Made by a program: the position numbers and the translations under genes. 64,000 bases of DNA from Advenella incenata (GTDB lineage: Bacteria; Pseudomonadota; Gammaproteobacteria; Burkholderiales; Burkholderiaceae_B), in assembly GCF_004217095.1 (NCBI RefSeq), contig NZ_SHKO01000001.1, forward strand, positions 1,972,234 through 2,036,233, read 5' to 3'. A model generated the notes under the pieces. That model was not told the DNA's origin and searched no databases. It worked only from the letters and a program-made list of their open reading frames with translations. This document shows, piece by piece, positions 16,803 through 26,266 of the stretch. The stretch's first letter is position 1; every line of letters starts with the position of its first letter.

Positions 16803-18059
16803 TCAGGTGACTGTCTGCTTTGCCGAAAATGCGTCGGACCGCCAGGCCTCGCTTTGCAATACCGATTTCAATTGCATTACTGCATCCCACACGTCGGTAT
16901 AACGCAGATATAGTGGCGTAAAGCCGAAACGCAGCACGCCGGGTTCGCGATAGTCGCCAACTACGCCCTGCGCAATCAATGCCTGGATAATAGCGTAAGC
17001 ACCTTCGGGATGGGTCAGGCTGACCTGGCTGGCGCGTTTTTCGGGATCGCGTGGCGATACGAGCGACAGCCCATACCCGGCACATTCTTTTTCGACCAGT
17101 TGAATGAACAGGCTGGTCAGTGTCTGTGCCTTTTTGTAGATTGCCGGCATGCCGCCATAGCCCTGCGCTTTCAAAAATACATCCAGGCTGCTCTCGAGCA
17201 CGGACATGGCTAATATCGAGGGCGTGCCGCAAAGATAACTGCGGATGCCGGTAGCCGGCTGATAATCCGTCTCGAATGCAAAGGGTGCTGCATGCCCCAT
17301 CCAGCCGGTCAGCGGTTGAGTGATCTGATCGACATGTTGCGGATGGACCCAGACAAAGGCGGGAGAGCCCGGGCCGCCATTGAGAAATTTATAAGTACAT
17401 CCCACTGCGAAATCGGCTTGGCAGCCGCTCAAGTCGACCGGAACGGAACCGGCAGAATGGCATAGATCCCAGATCACCAGCGCGTCGTGGGCGTGTGCCT
17501 GACTCGTGATCTGCGCCATATCGTAAATCGCACCGCTGCGGTAGTTCACGTGTGTGAGCAACAATACAGCCAGATCATCATTGATGATCGAGTCGATCTG
17601 CCTGCCGTCGACCAGCTCCAGCGACATGTCAAATTGTGCGCACAGACTTTGTGCAATATAAAGATCGGTCGGAAAATTGGTTTTTTCGCTGACAATTTTT
17701 CGCCGGGCCGGATGGCGCTTGCGGGCGATCTGAATGGCGCTATATAGCACTTTGTACAGATTCAGGGAAGTGGAGTCGCACACCACAATCTCGTCCTGCC
17801 CCGCGCCAACCAGCGGTGCAATTTTGTTGCCCAGTCGCATGGGCAGGTTGATCCAGTCGGCCTTGTTCCAACTGGCAATCAGGTCATCACCCCATTCCTG
17901 CAGCATGACCTGTTTGGCCCTGACCGGTGCGGCCAGGGGCATGATTCCCAATGAGTTGCCGTCCAGGTAAATCGTGTCCGGCGGCAGGTGAAATTCGCTG
18001 CGCAAAGGGTTGAGCGGATCGATGGTGTCAAGATTTTCGTAGAAAGCGCGGTTGGTCAT
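16803..18059 (-). CDS. kynU: Kynureninase
   Basis: A 418-residue PLP enzyme that cleaves kynurenine to anthranilate and alanine. It shows the family opening PLNPLRSEFHLPPDTIYLDGNSLG, WDLCHSAGSVPVDLSGC, and the PLP-lysine motif GCTYKFLNGGPGSPAF, and ends with RFGFTPLYLRYTDVWDAV. It lies between kynA (257-base gap) and kynB (142-base gap) on the same strand. The product anthranilate could feed catabolism or quinolone-type signals; no downstream gene for either is in this window. Confidence 0.97.
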   Translation of the reverse strand: MTNRAFYENLDTIDPLNPLRSEFHLPPDTIYLDGNSLGIMPLAAPVRAKQVMLQEWGDDLIASWNKADWINLPMRLGNKIAPLVGAGQDEIVVCDSTSLNLYKVLYSAIQIARKRHPARRKIVSEKTNFPTDLYIAQSLCAQFDMSLELVDGRQIDSIINDDLAVLLLTHVNYRSGAIYDMAQITSQAHAHDALVIWDLCHSAGSVPVDLSGCQADFAVGCTYKFLNGGPGSPAFVWVHPQHVDQITQPLTGWMGHAAPFAFETDYQPATGIRSYLCGTPSILAMSVLESSLDVFLKAQGYGGMPAIYKKAQTLTSLFIQLVEKECAGYGLSLVSPRDPEKRASQVSLTHPEGAYAIIQALIAQGVVGDYREPGVLRFGFTPLYLRYTDVWDAVMQLKSVLQSEAWRSDAFSAKQTVT

Positions 18060-18173
18060 TGTGGTTCCAGATAGATGGCAATCGCAATTATCGTCACATT
18101 GTCTGCAACTATGGTTATGGCAATGGTGTTACTGCTTTGGTAAAGGGAGTTACGTCTATCGGCAATAGGGTTC

Positions 18174-18187
18174 ATTACACTTGTAAT
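18174..18187. promoter_or_regulatory. Dyad in the kynB-kynU gap
   Basis: ATTACA-N2-TGTAAT is a perfect 6-2-6 inverted repeat about 115 bases upstream of kynU. It could be a regulator site (an Lrp/AsnC-type KynR controls kyn genes in related proteobacteria), but no regulator gene lies nearby. The assignment is speculative. Confidence 0.25.
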
Positions 18188-18201
18188 CATGATGCTTGCA
18201 A

Positions 18202-18834
18202 TTATAGCGATCGCAATACCGCTCTAACTGGGCTGGCGTCGGCGCTGGTCCATTTGAGCGGCAGGGCGATCAGTTCATAGTCGCCCACGGGAACGAGATC
18301 CAGCACCAGATTTTCCAGTACGCGCATGTCGTACTGGCGTATGCGCTGATGGCTCTCGAGTGATTTGCTGGCGGCCGGATCAATGCTGGGCGTGTCGATG
18401 CCAATCAGAACAATGCCATGCTGATGCAGTAAATCCAGCGTTTCTGGGGCAAAGCTGGCAAAGGTTTCCGACCAGTCTCTGGTGCGCGCCCGCTGGCAAC
18501 TGCGCACCAGCAGCCGGGGCGGACACCCGGCCATGGCACCTGCAAGATCGTCGGGATAGATCAGGCCGTCGTCGCGCAAGATATGCAGGACGCGGCATGG
18601 ACCCATAAAGGGCGTGAGCGACAAATGACCTGCGGCACGGCCATCGCTGTCGTAATGCAGGGGTGCGTCGGCATGGGTACCTACATGCGGGCTGAGCGTA
18701 ATTTCACTGACATTGACTGGGCAGTCGGCGGACAGGGTCCAGCTCCATTTCTGGGTGTACGGCGTGTCTCCCGGAAAGACGGGGGACTGCGCATCCACGG
18801 CTGCGGAAATATCCCATATTTGTTCGTTACTCAT
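18202..18834 (-). CDS. kynB: Kynurenine formamidase (bacterial cyclase type)
   Basis: A 210-residue metal-dependent hydrolase that removes the formyl group from N-formylkynurenine. The metal motif HVGTHADAPLHY (HxGTHxDAPxH) identifies the cyclase-type KynB family. Also visible are the N-terminal WDISAAVDAQSPVFPGDTPY and the IGIDTPSIDP segment, with KSLESH contributing a second metal or catalytic site. It is the promoter-proximal gene of kynB-kynU-kynA, which together take tryptophan to anthranilate. Confidence 0.96.
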   Translation of the reverse strand: MSNEQIWDISAAVDAQSPVFPGDTPYTQKWSWTLSADCPVNVSEITLSPHVGTHADAPLHYDSDGRAAGHLSLTPFMGPCRVLHILRDDGLIYPDDLAGAMAGCPPRLLVRSCQRARTRDWSETFASFAPETLDLLHQHGIVLIGIDTPSIDPAASKSLESHQRIRQYDMRVLENLVLDLVPVGDYELIALPLKWTSADASPVRAVLRSL

Positions 18835-18906
18835 GATGTGGGGCCTGCAGAGTCAACTGAGAAGGGCGATGTGCTGAAACAACCAGAACGCGCTGGGCTG
18901 ATAGGC

Positions 18907-18915
18907 AGTATAGCA
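18907..18915 (-). promoter_or_regulatory. Candidate extended -10 promoter of kynB
   Basis: Minus-strand TGC-TATACT is an extended -10 with five of six consensus bases, about 73 bases upstream of the kynB start. It lies just beyond the end of radC. No clear -35 is visible. Confidence 0.4.
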
Positions 18916-18926
18916 GTTGTCATTGC

Positions 18927-19652
18927 TTACAGCTTGCCCAGTTCAGCCAGCGAAATGGCCGTTGCACCGGCGACGATGATATGGTCCACCAGGCGAATCT
19001 CTAGCAGCGCTAGGCCGCGTCGCAATTGCTGCGTAAGCTGGATATCGGCCAGGCTGGGCTGAGCCAGCCCCGAAGGATGATTGTGCGCCAGAATCACGCC
19101 CCAGGCATTGTGGCGTAGCGCCGTGGCGGCAATTTCGCGCGGATAGACTGCCGTCTGGTTCAGCGTGCCGCGTGAGGCTTCTTCGTGGTGAATCAGTTGA
19201 TGGCGCGTATTGACCAGCAGCAACAGGCATTTTTCCACTACTTCATGTGACAGCAGGCTGATGCAAAAATCGCGCACCACTGCCGGACGGTTCAGTTCCG
19301 TATGAAATTGCAAGGTGTCCTGCATATGGCGCCGGGCAAATTCGACTGCGGCCAGAAACGAGCAGATTTTGGCGTCGCCCAGCCCTTTTATTTTTCTCAG
19401 GGATTCATAGTTGCTTAGCACCAGATTACGCGGGCCGCCAGCCTGATCCAGCACATATTGGGAAAATTGCATGATATTCATCTGGGCCGAGCCGGTACGC
19501 AGCAAAATGGCCAGCAATTCGGTATTGGATAGCGCGGCGGCGCCCCGGGCCAGCAGTTTTTCGCGTGGTCGCAACTGGTCATCAGGCATTGCTGGCGCAG
19601 AGTGAGCGGTGTCCTTGGCAGAATCAGGGTAAATGGCGGTGTACGGGTTCAT
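18927..19652 (-). CDS. radC: RadC-family protein (JAB/MPN domain)
   Basis: A 241-residue protein with an N-terminal helix-hairpin-helix-like part (PREKLLARGAAALSNTELLA, KIKGLGDAKICSFLAAVEFA) and a C-terminal JAB metalloprotease-like domain with HNHPSG and the distal acidic residue in SLADIQLTQQL. It was named for DNA repair, but later work questioned a direct role, so the cellular function is uncertain. The start is near the divergent slpA-like gene. Confidence 0.93.
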   Translation of the reverse strand: MNPYTAIYPDSAKDTAHSAPAMPDDQLRPREKLLARGAAALSNTELLAILLRTGSAQMNIMQFSQYVLDQAGGPRNLVLSNYESLRKIKGLGDAKICSFLAAVEFARRHMQDTLQFHTELNRPAVVRDFCISLLSHEVVEKCLLLLVNTRHQLIHHEEASRGTLNQTAVYPREIAATALRHNAWGVILAHNHPSGLAQPSLADIQLTQQLRRGLALLEIRLVDHIIVAGATAISLAELGKL

Positions 19653-19721
19653 TGTCAGTTAAAATGAGGTTTTACAAAAAACGCACTACGGTGACAGATT
19701 TTGACCGCGAATTCCCAGTCC

Positions 19722-20177
19722 ATGAATCCAATTGTCCATGCCCAATCCTACCTGACCCTGCACTATCGCATTACGCTGATGTCCGGGCCGGGCGCCGGGT
19801 CGGTCTTTATTGATACCTTTACCGGCAAGCCAGGCACGCTGCAGTTGAGCACCGGGCAATGGTCTCCTTCCATGGAAGCGCCACTGATCGGCCATGCCGA
19901 AGGTGAATCATTCAGTTATGATTTGCCTGCGCAACAGGCATACGGAGAGCGCAATCCGGAACTGTTGCAGCGGGTTACCCGCCAGATGCTGGATCGTGAC
20001 GCCGGCCCCGATGCGCAATTTGAGCCTGGCGACATGGTCGAGTTTACGGCGCCCAACGGGGGGCGTTATTCCGGTATTTTCCGCGAGTGGGATAACGACA
20101 CTGCGCACTTTGATTTCAATCATCCACTGGCAGGCGTCGATTTGCGTATCGACGTCAAATTGCTCGGAGTTTTGTAA
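19722..20177 (+). CDS. FKBP-type peptidyl-prolyl isomerase (SlpA-like)
   Basis: A 151-residue FKBP domain protein of the SlyD/SlpA type. [11 protein letters not shown], the inserted IF-like region [22 protein letters not shown] and the closing [21 protein letters not shown] (the NHPLAG-L motif) are diagnostic. There is no histidine-rich tail, so SlpA rather than SlyD. It probably acts as a chaperone and proline isomerase in the cytosol. The stop codon overlaps the ispH start by one base (TAATG); slpA-ispH pairing is common in proteobacteria. The ATG at 19722 is preferred over an upstream TTG; both have weak ribosome sites. Confidence 0.92.
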   Translation: MNPIVHAQSYLTLHYRITLMSGPGAGSVFIDTFTGKPGTLQLSTGQWSPSMEAPLIGHAEGESFSYDLPAQQAYGERNPELLQRVTRQMLDRDAGPDAQFEPGDMVEFTAPNGGRYSGIFREWDNDTAHFDFNHPLAGVDLRIDVKLLGVL

Positions 20178-21130
20178 TGGCTCAAGACAGCGAAGTGATT
20201 CTGGCTGAACCGCGTGGCTTTTGCGCGGGGGTCGACCGCGCCATCGATATTGTGGAGCGTGCGCTGGAACTGCATGGCGCGCCGATCTATGTGCGTCATG
20301 AAATCGTGCATAACAAATTTGTGGTCGAGAGCCTGCGTAGCAAGGGCGCGATTTTTATTGACGAGCTGGATCAGGCGCCGGCAGGCGCCATCGTGGTGTT
20401 TTCCGCCCATGGCGTCTCGCGTGCAGTGCGTGCAGAAGCGCAATTGCGCGATCTGCGCATTTTCGACGCAACCTGTCCGCTAGTGACCAAGGTACACATC
20501 GAAGTGGCAAAAATGCACGCCGCGGGCCTTGAGATCGTCATGATCGGTCACAAGGGGCATCCGGAAGTGGAGGGTACGCTTGGGCAGGCAGTCGGTCGCA
20601 TGCATCTGGTGGAAACCCCGGAGGATGTGGCAGCATTGCAGGTCGATAATCCCGAAAATACGGCGTTTGTTACCCAGACGACACTTTCTATTGATGACGC
20701 AAGGCGGGTGGCCGACGCGCTCAGGGCAAAATTTCCGAACATTGTCGAACCCAAGAAAAGCGATATTTGCTATGCGACCCAGAACCGCCAGGATGCGGTC
20801 AAGGTGCTTGCGCCGGATTGCGATGTGTTTTTCGTGGTGGGTAGTACCAACAGTTCCAACTCGAACCGGTTGCGTGAAGTGGCTGAACGGCTCGATTGCG
20901 AGGCATATCTGATCGACAATGCCCAGGCTATTCGGCCTGAGTGGGTGCAAAATGCCAAAAAAATAGGCATTACTGCCGGCGCCTCTGCTCCCGAAGTATT
21001 GGTTCAGGAGGTGGTTGAGCGGTTGAAGGAGTTGGGCGCCATTTCGGTTCGCAGAATGGATGGAACAAAAGAGAACGTGACGTTCCCCTTACCAAAGGAA
21101 CTGTCCCGCAAACAACAGGCAGGGAGATAA
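20177..21130 (+). CDS. ispH: 4-Hydroxy-3-methylbut-2-enyl diphosphate reductase
   Basis: A 317-residue iron-sulfur enzyme making IPP and DMAPP in the last step of the methylerythritol phosphate pathway. The three cluster cysteines are visible in [13 protein letters not shown] (Cys16), [12 protein letters not shown] and [14 protein letters not shown]. The [10 protein letters not shown] histidine motif, [12 protein letters not shown] and the TAGASAPE loop are also present. Translationally coupled to the slpA-like gene before it and the isomerase gene after it by one-base overlaps. Confidence 0.97.
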   Translation: MAQDSEVILAEPRGFCAGVDRAIDIVERALELHGAPIYVRHEIVHNKFVVESLRSKGAIFIDELDQAPAGAIVVFSAHGVSRAVRAEAQLRDLRIFDATCPLVTKVHIEVAKMHAAGLEIVMIGHKGHPEVEGTLGQAVGRMHLVETPEDVAALQVDNPENTAFVTQTTLSIDDARRVADALRAKFPNIVEPKKSDICYATQNRQDAVKVLAPDCDVFFVVGSTNSSNSNRLREVAERLDCEAYLIDNAQAIRPEWVQNAKKIGITAGASAPEVLVQEVVERLKELGAISVRRMDGTKENVTFPLPKELSRKQQAGR

Positions 21131-21780
21131 TGCAGATGAAGCTATATGGGTATTTCAGAAGTTCAGCGGCCTATCGAGTCAGAATTGCGCTGAACGTCAA
21201 GCAGTTGGGATACGAGTCAGTGCCTGTGCACCTTATTCGTGACGGCGGCCAGCAACTGGCGCAAACTTACCGCGAACTCAATCCAACTGCCCTGGTGCCC
21301 ACCTTTATCGACCAGAATGTGAGCATTGGGCAATCCATTGCCATTATGGAATATCTTGAAGAGGCGTATCCGCAGGTGCCCATTCTTCCTGCAACGCAGG
21401 CGGGCAGGGCGCGCGTGCGTTCACTGGCGCAGTTTATTGCATGTGACATTCATCCGCTGAATAACTTGCGGGTGCTCAAGTACCTTAAGCGTGAGCTGGG
21501 TGTAACCGACGAAGTCAAAAACGAGTGGTATCTGCACTGGATCCGTCAGGGGTTTGATTCGCTCGAAAAAATGCTGGCGTCTTCGATCGATACCGGGGTC
21601 TACTGCCATGGCGATACACCTACCATTGCTGATTTCTGCCTGGTGCCGCAGGTGGCCAATGCCCGCCGTTTCAAACTGGATCTGAATCCGTATCCTACGA
21701 TTGTTCGCATCGATGCCGCCTGCAACAAGGAAGAGGCGTTCATTAATGCGGCGCCGGACAATCAGTCCGACGCTGAATAG
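21130..21780 (+). CDS. maiA: Maleylacetoacetate isomerase (zeta-class GST)
   Basis: A 216-residue glutathione-S-transferase fold enzyme. SSAAYRVRIALNVK is the zeta-class active-site motif, followed by LNPTALVPTFID, QSIAIMEYLEEAYP and the C-terminal helical domain with HGDTPTIADFCLVPQ. It should isomerise maleylacetoacetate to fumarylacetoacetate in tyrosine/homogentisate breakdown; the other genes of that route are not here. The start overlaps the ispH stop (TAATG). An ATG two codons later is possible. The 3' end overlaps the convergent maf gene by 19 bases. Confidence 0.88.
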   Translation: MQMKLYGYFRSSAAYRVRIALNVKQLGYESVPVHLIRDGGQQLAQTYRELNPTALVPTFIDQNVSIGQSIAIMEYLEEAYPQVPILPATQAGRARVRSLAQFIACDIHPLNNLRVLKYLKRELGVTDEVKNEWYLHWIRQGFDSLEKMLASSIDTGVYCHGDTPTIADFCLVPQVANARRFKLDLNPYPTIVRIDAACNKEEAFINAAPDNQSDAE

Positions 21781-22433
21781 GCACGCCCCAGCAGCCGGCA
21801 GGTTTCAAATAGCGGCAGTCCCATGACGCCGCTATAGCTGCCGCTGATCGATTCCACAAAGGCGGAGGCCAGGCCCTGTATACCATAGGCGCCGGCCTTG
21901 CCGATGCCCTCGCCCGAGCGCACATACCAGTCTATCTCGTGGGCAGTAAGGGGCTTCATTATCACACTTGTAATCGATACGTCTTCGTACAGGCGCTCAC
22001 GCCAGGCCAGTACGATGGCGGTATGCACCTGGTGCGTCTGCCCGGACAGGGCTGCTAGCGCATCGCGCACGTCATTGTCGGTATTGGCTTTTCCCAGAAG
22101 AAGCGGGCCCATCATCACGGTTGTATCGGCAGTCAGAATGGGGCGCGGCGACAGGCCGCTGCTGTGCAGGTGCGCCACGGCGCGCTCGGCCTTCTCTCTG
22201 GCGGTGCGTTTCACATAGCTGGCAGGATGTTCGCCGGGTAGCAATGGCTCGTCCTCGCCTGGTGGCGCCGGCACCTGCAGAATGTCATGCACGATGCCCA
22301 TTTGGGTGAGTAATTGGTGGCGACGCGGGCTGGCCGAGGCCAGGAAAATGGGTTGCGTTAGCACCTGCGTCATCTGCAGAGATTCTGCCGGGGCAGGGCC
22401 GGAGCCCGATATAGTGTTGTTCAATGCGGTCAT
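21762..22433 (-). CDS. maf: Maf-family nucleotide pyrophosphatase (YhdE type)
   Basis: A 223-residue Maf protein with the P-loop-like LASASPRRHQLL, the YVKRTAREKAE and TADTTVMM motifs, and GKAGAYGIQG with SISGSYSGVMGLPL. The SPRR form and the GSY-VMGLP ending indicate the YhdE branch (dTTP/UTP pyrophosphatase) rather than YceF. A 20-residue N-terminal extension rich in small residues is odd; a start at the second methionine (22373) would match the family better. Last gene of the minus-strand block led by yebC. Confidence 0.93.
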   Translation of the reverse strand: MTALNNTISGSGPAPAESLQMTQVLTQPIFLASASPRRHQLLTQMGIVHDILQVPAPPGEDEPLLPGEHPASYVKRTAREKAERAVAHLHSSGLSPRPILTADTTVMMGPLLLGKANTDNDVRDALAALSGQTHQVHTAIVLAWRERLYEDVSITSVIMKPLTAHEIDWYVRSGEGIGKAGAYGIQGLASAFVESISGSYSGVMGLPLFETCRLLGRAYSASD

Positions 22434-22464
22434 TATCGAATAGGTTGTGCCGGCACCAGCGCGT

Positions 22465-22935
22465 TCAGGCCCGATGATAGGGATGATTGGTCAGAATAGC
22501 CCAGGCGCGATACAGCTGTTCGGCCAGTACGATGCGCACCATCGGATGCGGCAATGTCAGCGATGACAGGCGGATGAGGCTGGCGCAACGCTTTTTGAGG
22601 TCTGCATCCAGCCCGTCCGGGCCGCCGATCAGAAAGGTGACGTCCTGGCTATTGCCGCGCCAGCCGTCCAGTTGCCGTGACAGGTCCATCGTGGTCAGAT
22701 CGCGACCATGTTCATCCAGTGCAATGACCAGCGTGTCAGCAGAGAGCGCGGCCTGAATGCGACGGCCTTCTGCCTCCATCATTTGGGATGGCGTTTTTCC
22801 GGAGGTTCTGGGTTCAGGCTTGATTTCCCGCAGCTCAATCGTGCAATCGGCAGGCATCCGTTTCGCATAGTCTTTCCATGCGGTAGTGACCCAATCGGGC
22901 ATTCTGTTGCCGACAGCGATAACAATGAGCTTCAT
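22465..22935 (-). CDS. rlmH: 23S rRNA pseudouridine-1915 N3-methyltransferase
   Basis: A 156-residue SPOUT methyltransferase that methylates pseudouridine 1915 in 23S r[38 protein letters not shown] and the knotted SAM site [10 protein letters not shown] are typical, and the length matches the family. It lies 8 bases downstream of rsfS, the common rsfS-rlmH pair. Confidence 0.97.
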   Translation of the reverse strand: MKLIVIAVGNRMPDWVTTAWKDYAKRMPADCTIELREIKPEPRTSGKTPSQMMEAEGRRIQAALSADTLVIALDEHGRDLTTMDLSRQLDGWRGNSQDVTFLIGGPDGLDADLKKRCASLIRLSSLTLPHPMVRIVLAEQLYRAWAILTNHPYHRA

Positions 22936-22943
22936 AGGACGTT

Positions 22944-23351
22944 TTATTCTTCCATGTTGTCATCTTCATCATCGGCAAAGCCCTGCATGACATGGCCCTT
23001 GGATTGCTCCAGCAGCCGGACGCGAACTGGCTTATCGCCCCACACCGCTTCCAGATTGTAGTATTGACGAATGGTCGGTTGCATGCAATGGATGACAATA
23101 TCGCCGATATCGACCAGTACCCATTCACCGGATTCCTGTCCTTCGAGGGCGATAATAGGTATTTTTTGCGCTCGGGCTGCATTGACAACGCTGCTTGCCA
23201 GGGCACGAGTCTGGCGGTTGGAAGTACCGCTGGCGATAACGACCCGGTCAAACAGGCTGGTCAGATGGCTGGTGTTGAACACCCGGATATCCTGGGCTTT
23301 GACGTCCTCCAGCGCATTGATGACCAGACGTTGCAATTTTTGTATATTCAT
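22944..23351 (-). CDS. rsfS: Ribosomal silencing factor RsfS
   Basis: A 135-residue protein that binds L14 and keeps ribosomal subunits apart in starvation. [13 protein letters not shown], the [16 protein letters not shown] segment, [18 protein letters not shown] and the [10 protein letters not shown] motif identify the family. The tail ends in acidic DDEDDNMEE, a common but variable extension. Middle of the nadD-rsfS-rlmH-maf block. Confidence 0.96.
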   Translation of the reverse strand: MNIQKLQRLVINALEDVKAQDIRVFNTSHLTSLFDRVVIASGTSNRQTRALASSVVNAARAQKIPIIALEGQESGEWVLVDIGDIVIHCMQPTIRQYYNLEAVWGDKPVRVRLLEQSKGHVMQGFADDEDDNMEE

Positions 23352-23401
23352 AGGTATTAAGGTTTTCCGGTTTTCGGGGTAAGGGGCAGCAAGACAATCT
23401 G

Positions 23402-23989
23402 CTATCGGTAAAGTCCGTGAGTGTTAATGTAATCCAGAACGGGCGCAGGAACAAACGCCGAGGCATCCTGCCCCTGCTGGATGCGTGAGCGGATCTCGGT
23501 TGAGGACACATCCATGGCCTTGAAGGGAAGGGTAATCAGGCCCTTGCCGTCGCGTCGCAACAGGGTGTCAAGTTCCGGCGGGATATGCAAGGGGTAACCG
23601 GTGCGCCAGGCCACCGTCAGCGTGACGTAGTCGGTAATTTCCTGCCAGTTCTGCCAGGTGCAGAAATTGTTGAGCTGGTCGGTGCCCAATAGCCAATAGT
23701 ATTTTGCGTTGCGCGGCAGGTTGCGCAGCGTATCGATGGTGTAGGTTGCCCCTTCCCGGTTGATTTCAATATCGTTGATCACAATGCCGGGTTCATCGGC
23801 AATCGCCAGCGTCAGCATTTCCAGACGCTGGGCGCCGCTGATCCGTAGCGGCTGTTTCTGCCAGGGATTGCCGGCAGGAATCAACTGCACCTCGTCCAGA
23901 TTCAACGCGCGCAATGCTGTCCTGGCCATGGCCAGGTGGGCCAGATGTACCGGATTGAAGCTGCCGCCCAGGAGTCCGATTTTTTTCAT
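23402..23989 (-). CDS. nadD: Nicotinate-nucleotide adenylyltransferase
   Basis: A 195-residue enzyme that adenylates nicotinate mononucleotide in NAD synthesis. The nucleotidyltransferase HxxH-type motif GGSFNPVHLAHL, the IPAGNPWQKQ loop, LLGTDQLNNF-W and the C-terminal SSTEIRSRI are all visible. The start overlaps the end of purD by four bases (ATGA), so the two are coupled. Confidence 0.96.
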   Translation of the reverse strand: MKKIGLLGGSFNPVHLAHLAMARTALRALNLDEVQLIPAGNPWQKQPLRISGAQRLEMLTLAIADEPGIVINDIEINREGATYTIDTLRNLPRNAKYYWLLGTDQLNNFCTWQNWQEITDYVTLTVAWRTGYPLHIPPELDTLLRRDGKGLITLPFKAMDVSSTEIRSRIQQGQDASAFVPAPVLDYINTHGLYR

Positions 23990-25269
23990 GCGGACTTCAG
24001 GGCACGCCAGCCGATATCCTTGCGGTACTGGCTGCCGTCAAAACGGATCTGCTCAAGGGCCGCATAGGCAATGTCGCGGGCAGCCGCAGGCGTGTCGCCT
24101 AGTGCCGTCACGCATAGCACCCGACCGCCCGAGGTTTGCAGCACACCGTCTTGCAGGCGGGTGCCGGCATGAAAGGTGACGCAGTCGGCACTGGCGCCGG
24201 GGATGCTGGCAATAGCATCGCCCGTACGGGGTGTGCCTGGATAATTGTGCGATGCCATGACGACGCCCAGGGCCGTGCGTGGATCCCAATCAATCTGTGC
24301 CTGGTCCAGCGTGCCGGCGATGGCGTGCTCCACGACTTCGGAAAAGTCGTTCCGGATGCGCATCATGATGGGCTGGGTTTCCGGGTCGCCCATGCGGCAG
24401 TTGAATTCCAGTACTTTAATGGGGCGGGTCGCGTCCGGGCCGTCGCCAATCATCACGCCTGCATACAGAAAGCCGGTATATTCAATCCCGTCGCTGGCCA
24501 TGCCGTTGATGGTCGGCCATATGACTTCGTTCATGATGCGCTGATGCAGTACTTCGCTGACAACCGGAGCGGGCGAGTAGGCACCCATGCCGCCTGTGTT
24601 TGGACCCTTGTCGCCGTCAAGCTGGCGCTTGTGGTCCTGGCTGCTGGCCATGGGCAACACGTGTCTGCCGTCGCACATAACGATAAAACTGGCCTCTTCG
24701 CCTTCCAGGCAGGCTTCGATCACCACGCGAGCGCCGGCGCTGCCCAGAGAGCCATCGCCCAGCATGCTGTCGATGGCTGCATGCGCTTCATCTTCAGTTT
24801 GCGCCACAACCACGCCTTTGCCTGCAGCCAGCCCATCGGCTTTGACCACAATGGGTGCACCCTGATCACGTACATACTGATGCGCGGCTTGCGGGTCGGT
24901 AAAGGTCGCATAGGCCGCCGTGGGAATGTGATGTCGCAGCATGAAAGCTTTGGCAAAGTCCTTGGAGCTTTCCAGTTGCGCGGCAGCCTGGGTGGGGCCG
25001 AAAACCGCCAGGCCTTTGCTGCGAAACAGGTCTACTGCACCGGCGGCCAGCGGCGCTTCGGGGCCGACTACGGTGAGTGCGATCTGTTCGTCCAGCGCAA
25101 ATTGCGCCAGTTGCTGCAAATCGGAAATGGGCAGGCTGGTCAGGGCCGGATCGGTGGCAGTGCCGCCATTGCCGGGAGCGACAAATACAGTTGAAATACG
25201 TGGCGACTGCGCAAGCCGCCAGGCGATGGCGTGTTCGCGGCCACCGTTACCAATAACAAGTGCCTTCAT
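23986..25269 (-). CDS. purD: Phosphoribosylamine-glycine ligase
   Basis: A 427-residue ATP-grasp enzyme making glycinamide ribonucleotide in purine synthesis. It opens with MKALVIGNGGREHAIAWRL and shows IVVKADGLAAGKGVVVA (ATP-grasp lysine region), GSAGARVVIEACLEGEEAS, the KRQLDGDKGPNTGGMGAYSP loop and EFNCRMGDPETQ with metal-binding residues. It is coupled to nadD by a four-base overlap and lies 8 bases downstream of the yebC-type gene. In several related betaproteobacteria hemF sits between purD and nadD (from memory); it is absent here. Confidence 0.97.
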   Translation of the reverse strand: MKALVIGNGGREHAIAWRLAQSPRISTVFVAPGNGGTATDPALTSLPISDLQQLAQFALDEQIALTVVGPEAPLAAGAVDLFRSKGLAVFGPTQAAAQLESSKDFAKAFMLRHHIPTAAYATFTDPQAAHQYVRDQGAPIVVKADGLAAGKGVVVAQTEDEAHAAIDSMLGDGSLGSAGARVVIEACLEGEEASFIVMCDGRHVLPMASSQDHKRQLDGDKGPNTGGMGAYSPAPVVSEVLHQRIMNEVIWPTINGMASDGIEYTGFLYAGVMIGDGPDATRPIKVLEFNCRMGDPETQPIMMRIRNDFSEVVEHAIAGTLDQAQIDWDPRTALGVVMASHNYPGTPRTGDAIASIPGASADCVTFHAGTRLQDGVLQTSGGRVLCVTALGDTPAAARDIAYAALEQIRFDGSQYRKDIGWRALKSA

Positions 25270-25277
25270 GGGGTGTC

Positions 25278-26015
25278 TTATCCTTCTTCCGTTTCATTGA
25301 AGACCGCGGTGGTGTACACCTCCTGCACGTCATCCAGGCTTTCGAGCTGATCAAGAATTTTTTGCATTTTTTTGGCGTCGTCGCCGGTCAGTTCCGTTTC
25401 GTTCAGCGGCTTCATGATGACGCCTTCCATTTCCGGTTTCAGGCCGGCTTTTTCAAAAGCGGCGCGCACATCGGAAAAGAGCGGGGGTTCGCACAGCACT
25501 TCGATCAGGCCTTCCTCGTCGGTCACCACATCTTCGGCGCCGGCTTCCAGCGCCACTTCAATGATCTGGTCTTCGGAGTAGTCGGGGCTGAAAATAAACT
25601 GGCCGCAATGCTTGAACATGAAGGCTACTGAGCCGTCCTGGCCCAGATTGCCGCCATGCTTGGTGAGCGCATGGCGCACATCGGATACCGTACGGGTCCG
25701 GTTATCGGTCATGCAGTCGATGATGACCGCAGCGCCGCTGATGCCATAGCCTTCATAGCGTATGGATTCGTAGTTTTCGCCATCGGCCCCGCCAGCGCCG
25801 CGCGTAATGGCGCGCTGGATGTTGTCTTTTGGCATATTGGCAGCAGTGGCTTTGTCCCACGCCAGGCGCAAGGCCGGGTTGGTATCCGGGTCGGGGCCGC
25901 CGGCACGCGCGGCGACCGTGACCTCACGAATGATTTTTGTCCAGATTTTTCCACGCTTGGCATCCTGGCGACCTTTGCGGTGCTGGATATTTGCCCATTT
26001 ACTGTGACCTGCCAT
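25278..26015 (-). CDS. YebC/PmpR-family regulatory/translation protein
   Basis: A 245-residue protein of the YebC/TACO1 family: [20 protein letters not shown] at the start, [42 protein letters not shown] and the acidic C-terminal domain. Members have been described as transcription regulators and, more recently, as factors aiding translation of proline-rich stretches. The start is fixed by the invariant N-terminus. First gene of the minus-strand block running to maf. Confidence 0.95.
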   Translation of the reverse strand: MAGHSKWANIQHRKGRQDAKRGKIWTKIIREVTVAARAGGPDPDTNPALRLAWDKATAANMPKDNIQRAITRGAGGADGENYESIRYEGYGISGAAVIIDCMTDNRTRTVSDVRHALTKHGGNLGQDGSVAFMFKHCGQFIFSPDYSEDQIIEVALEAGAEDVVTDEEGLIEVLCEPPLFSDVRAAFEKAGLKPEMEGVIMKPLNETELTGDDAKKMQKILDQLESLDDVQEVYTTAVFNETEEG

Positions 26016-26266
26016 GGTTTGATTAACTCTTGAAGTAGCAAAATAAAGAATTTTACCCTGAACAGTCATAAACTTTTATAGAATACGGCTTGTTTACGTC
26101 GTTTTACCGACATTCGGGCGGGATGGCTGCTCCACGGCAGTGCCGCGTCGCCTCCAGGCTTCATCGTACACGCTTGATCGCGCAGCTGGCGCCGGTATAG
26201 TGCATCGGGTACTGAACCGGGTTTGGAAAGCGTCATCAGCACGTTAATTGATACAAAGGGAAACTC

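Noticed and set aside
24136-25194. A 352-codon frame opposite purD
   Set aside because: Antisense shadow of a conserved ATP-grasp gene; the histidine- and alanine-rich translation matches no family.
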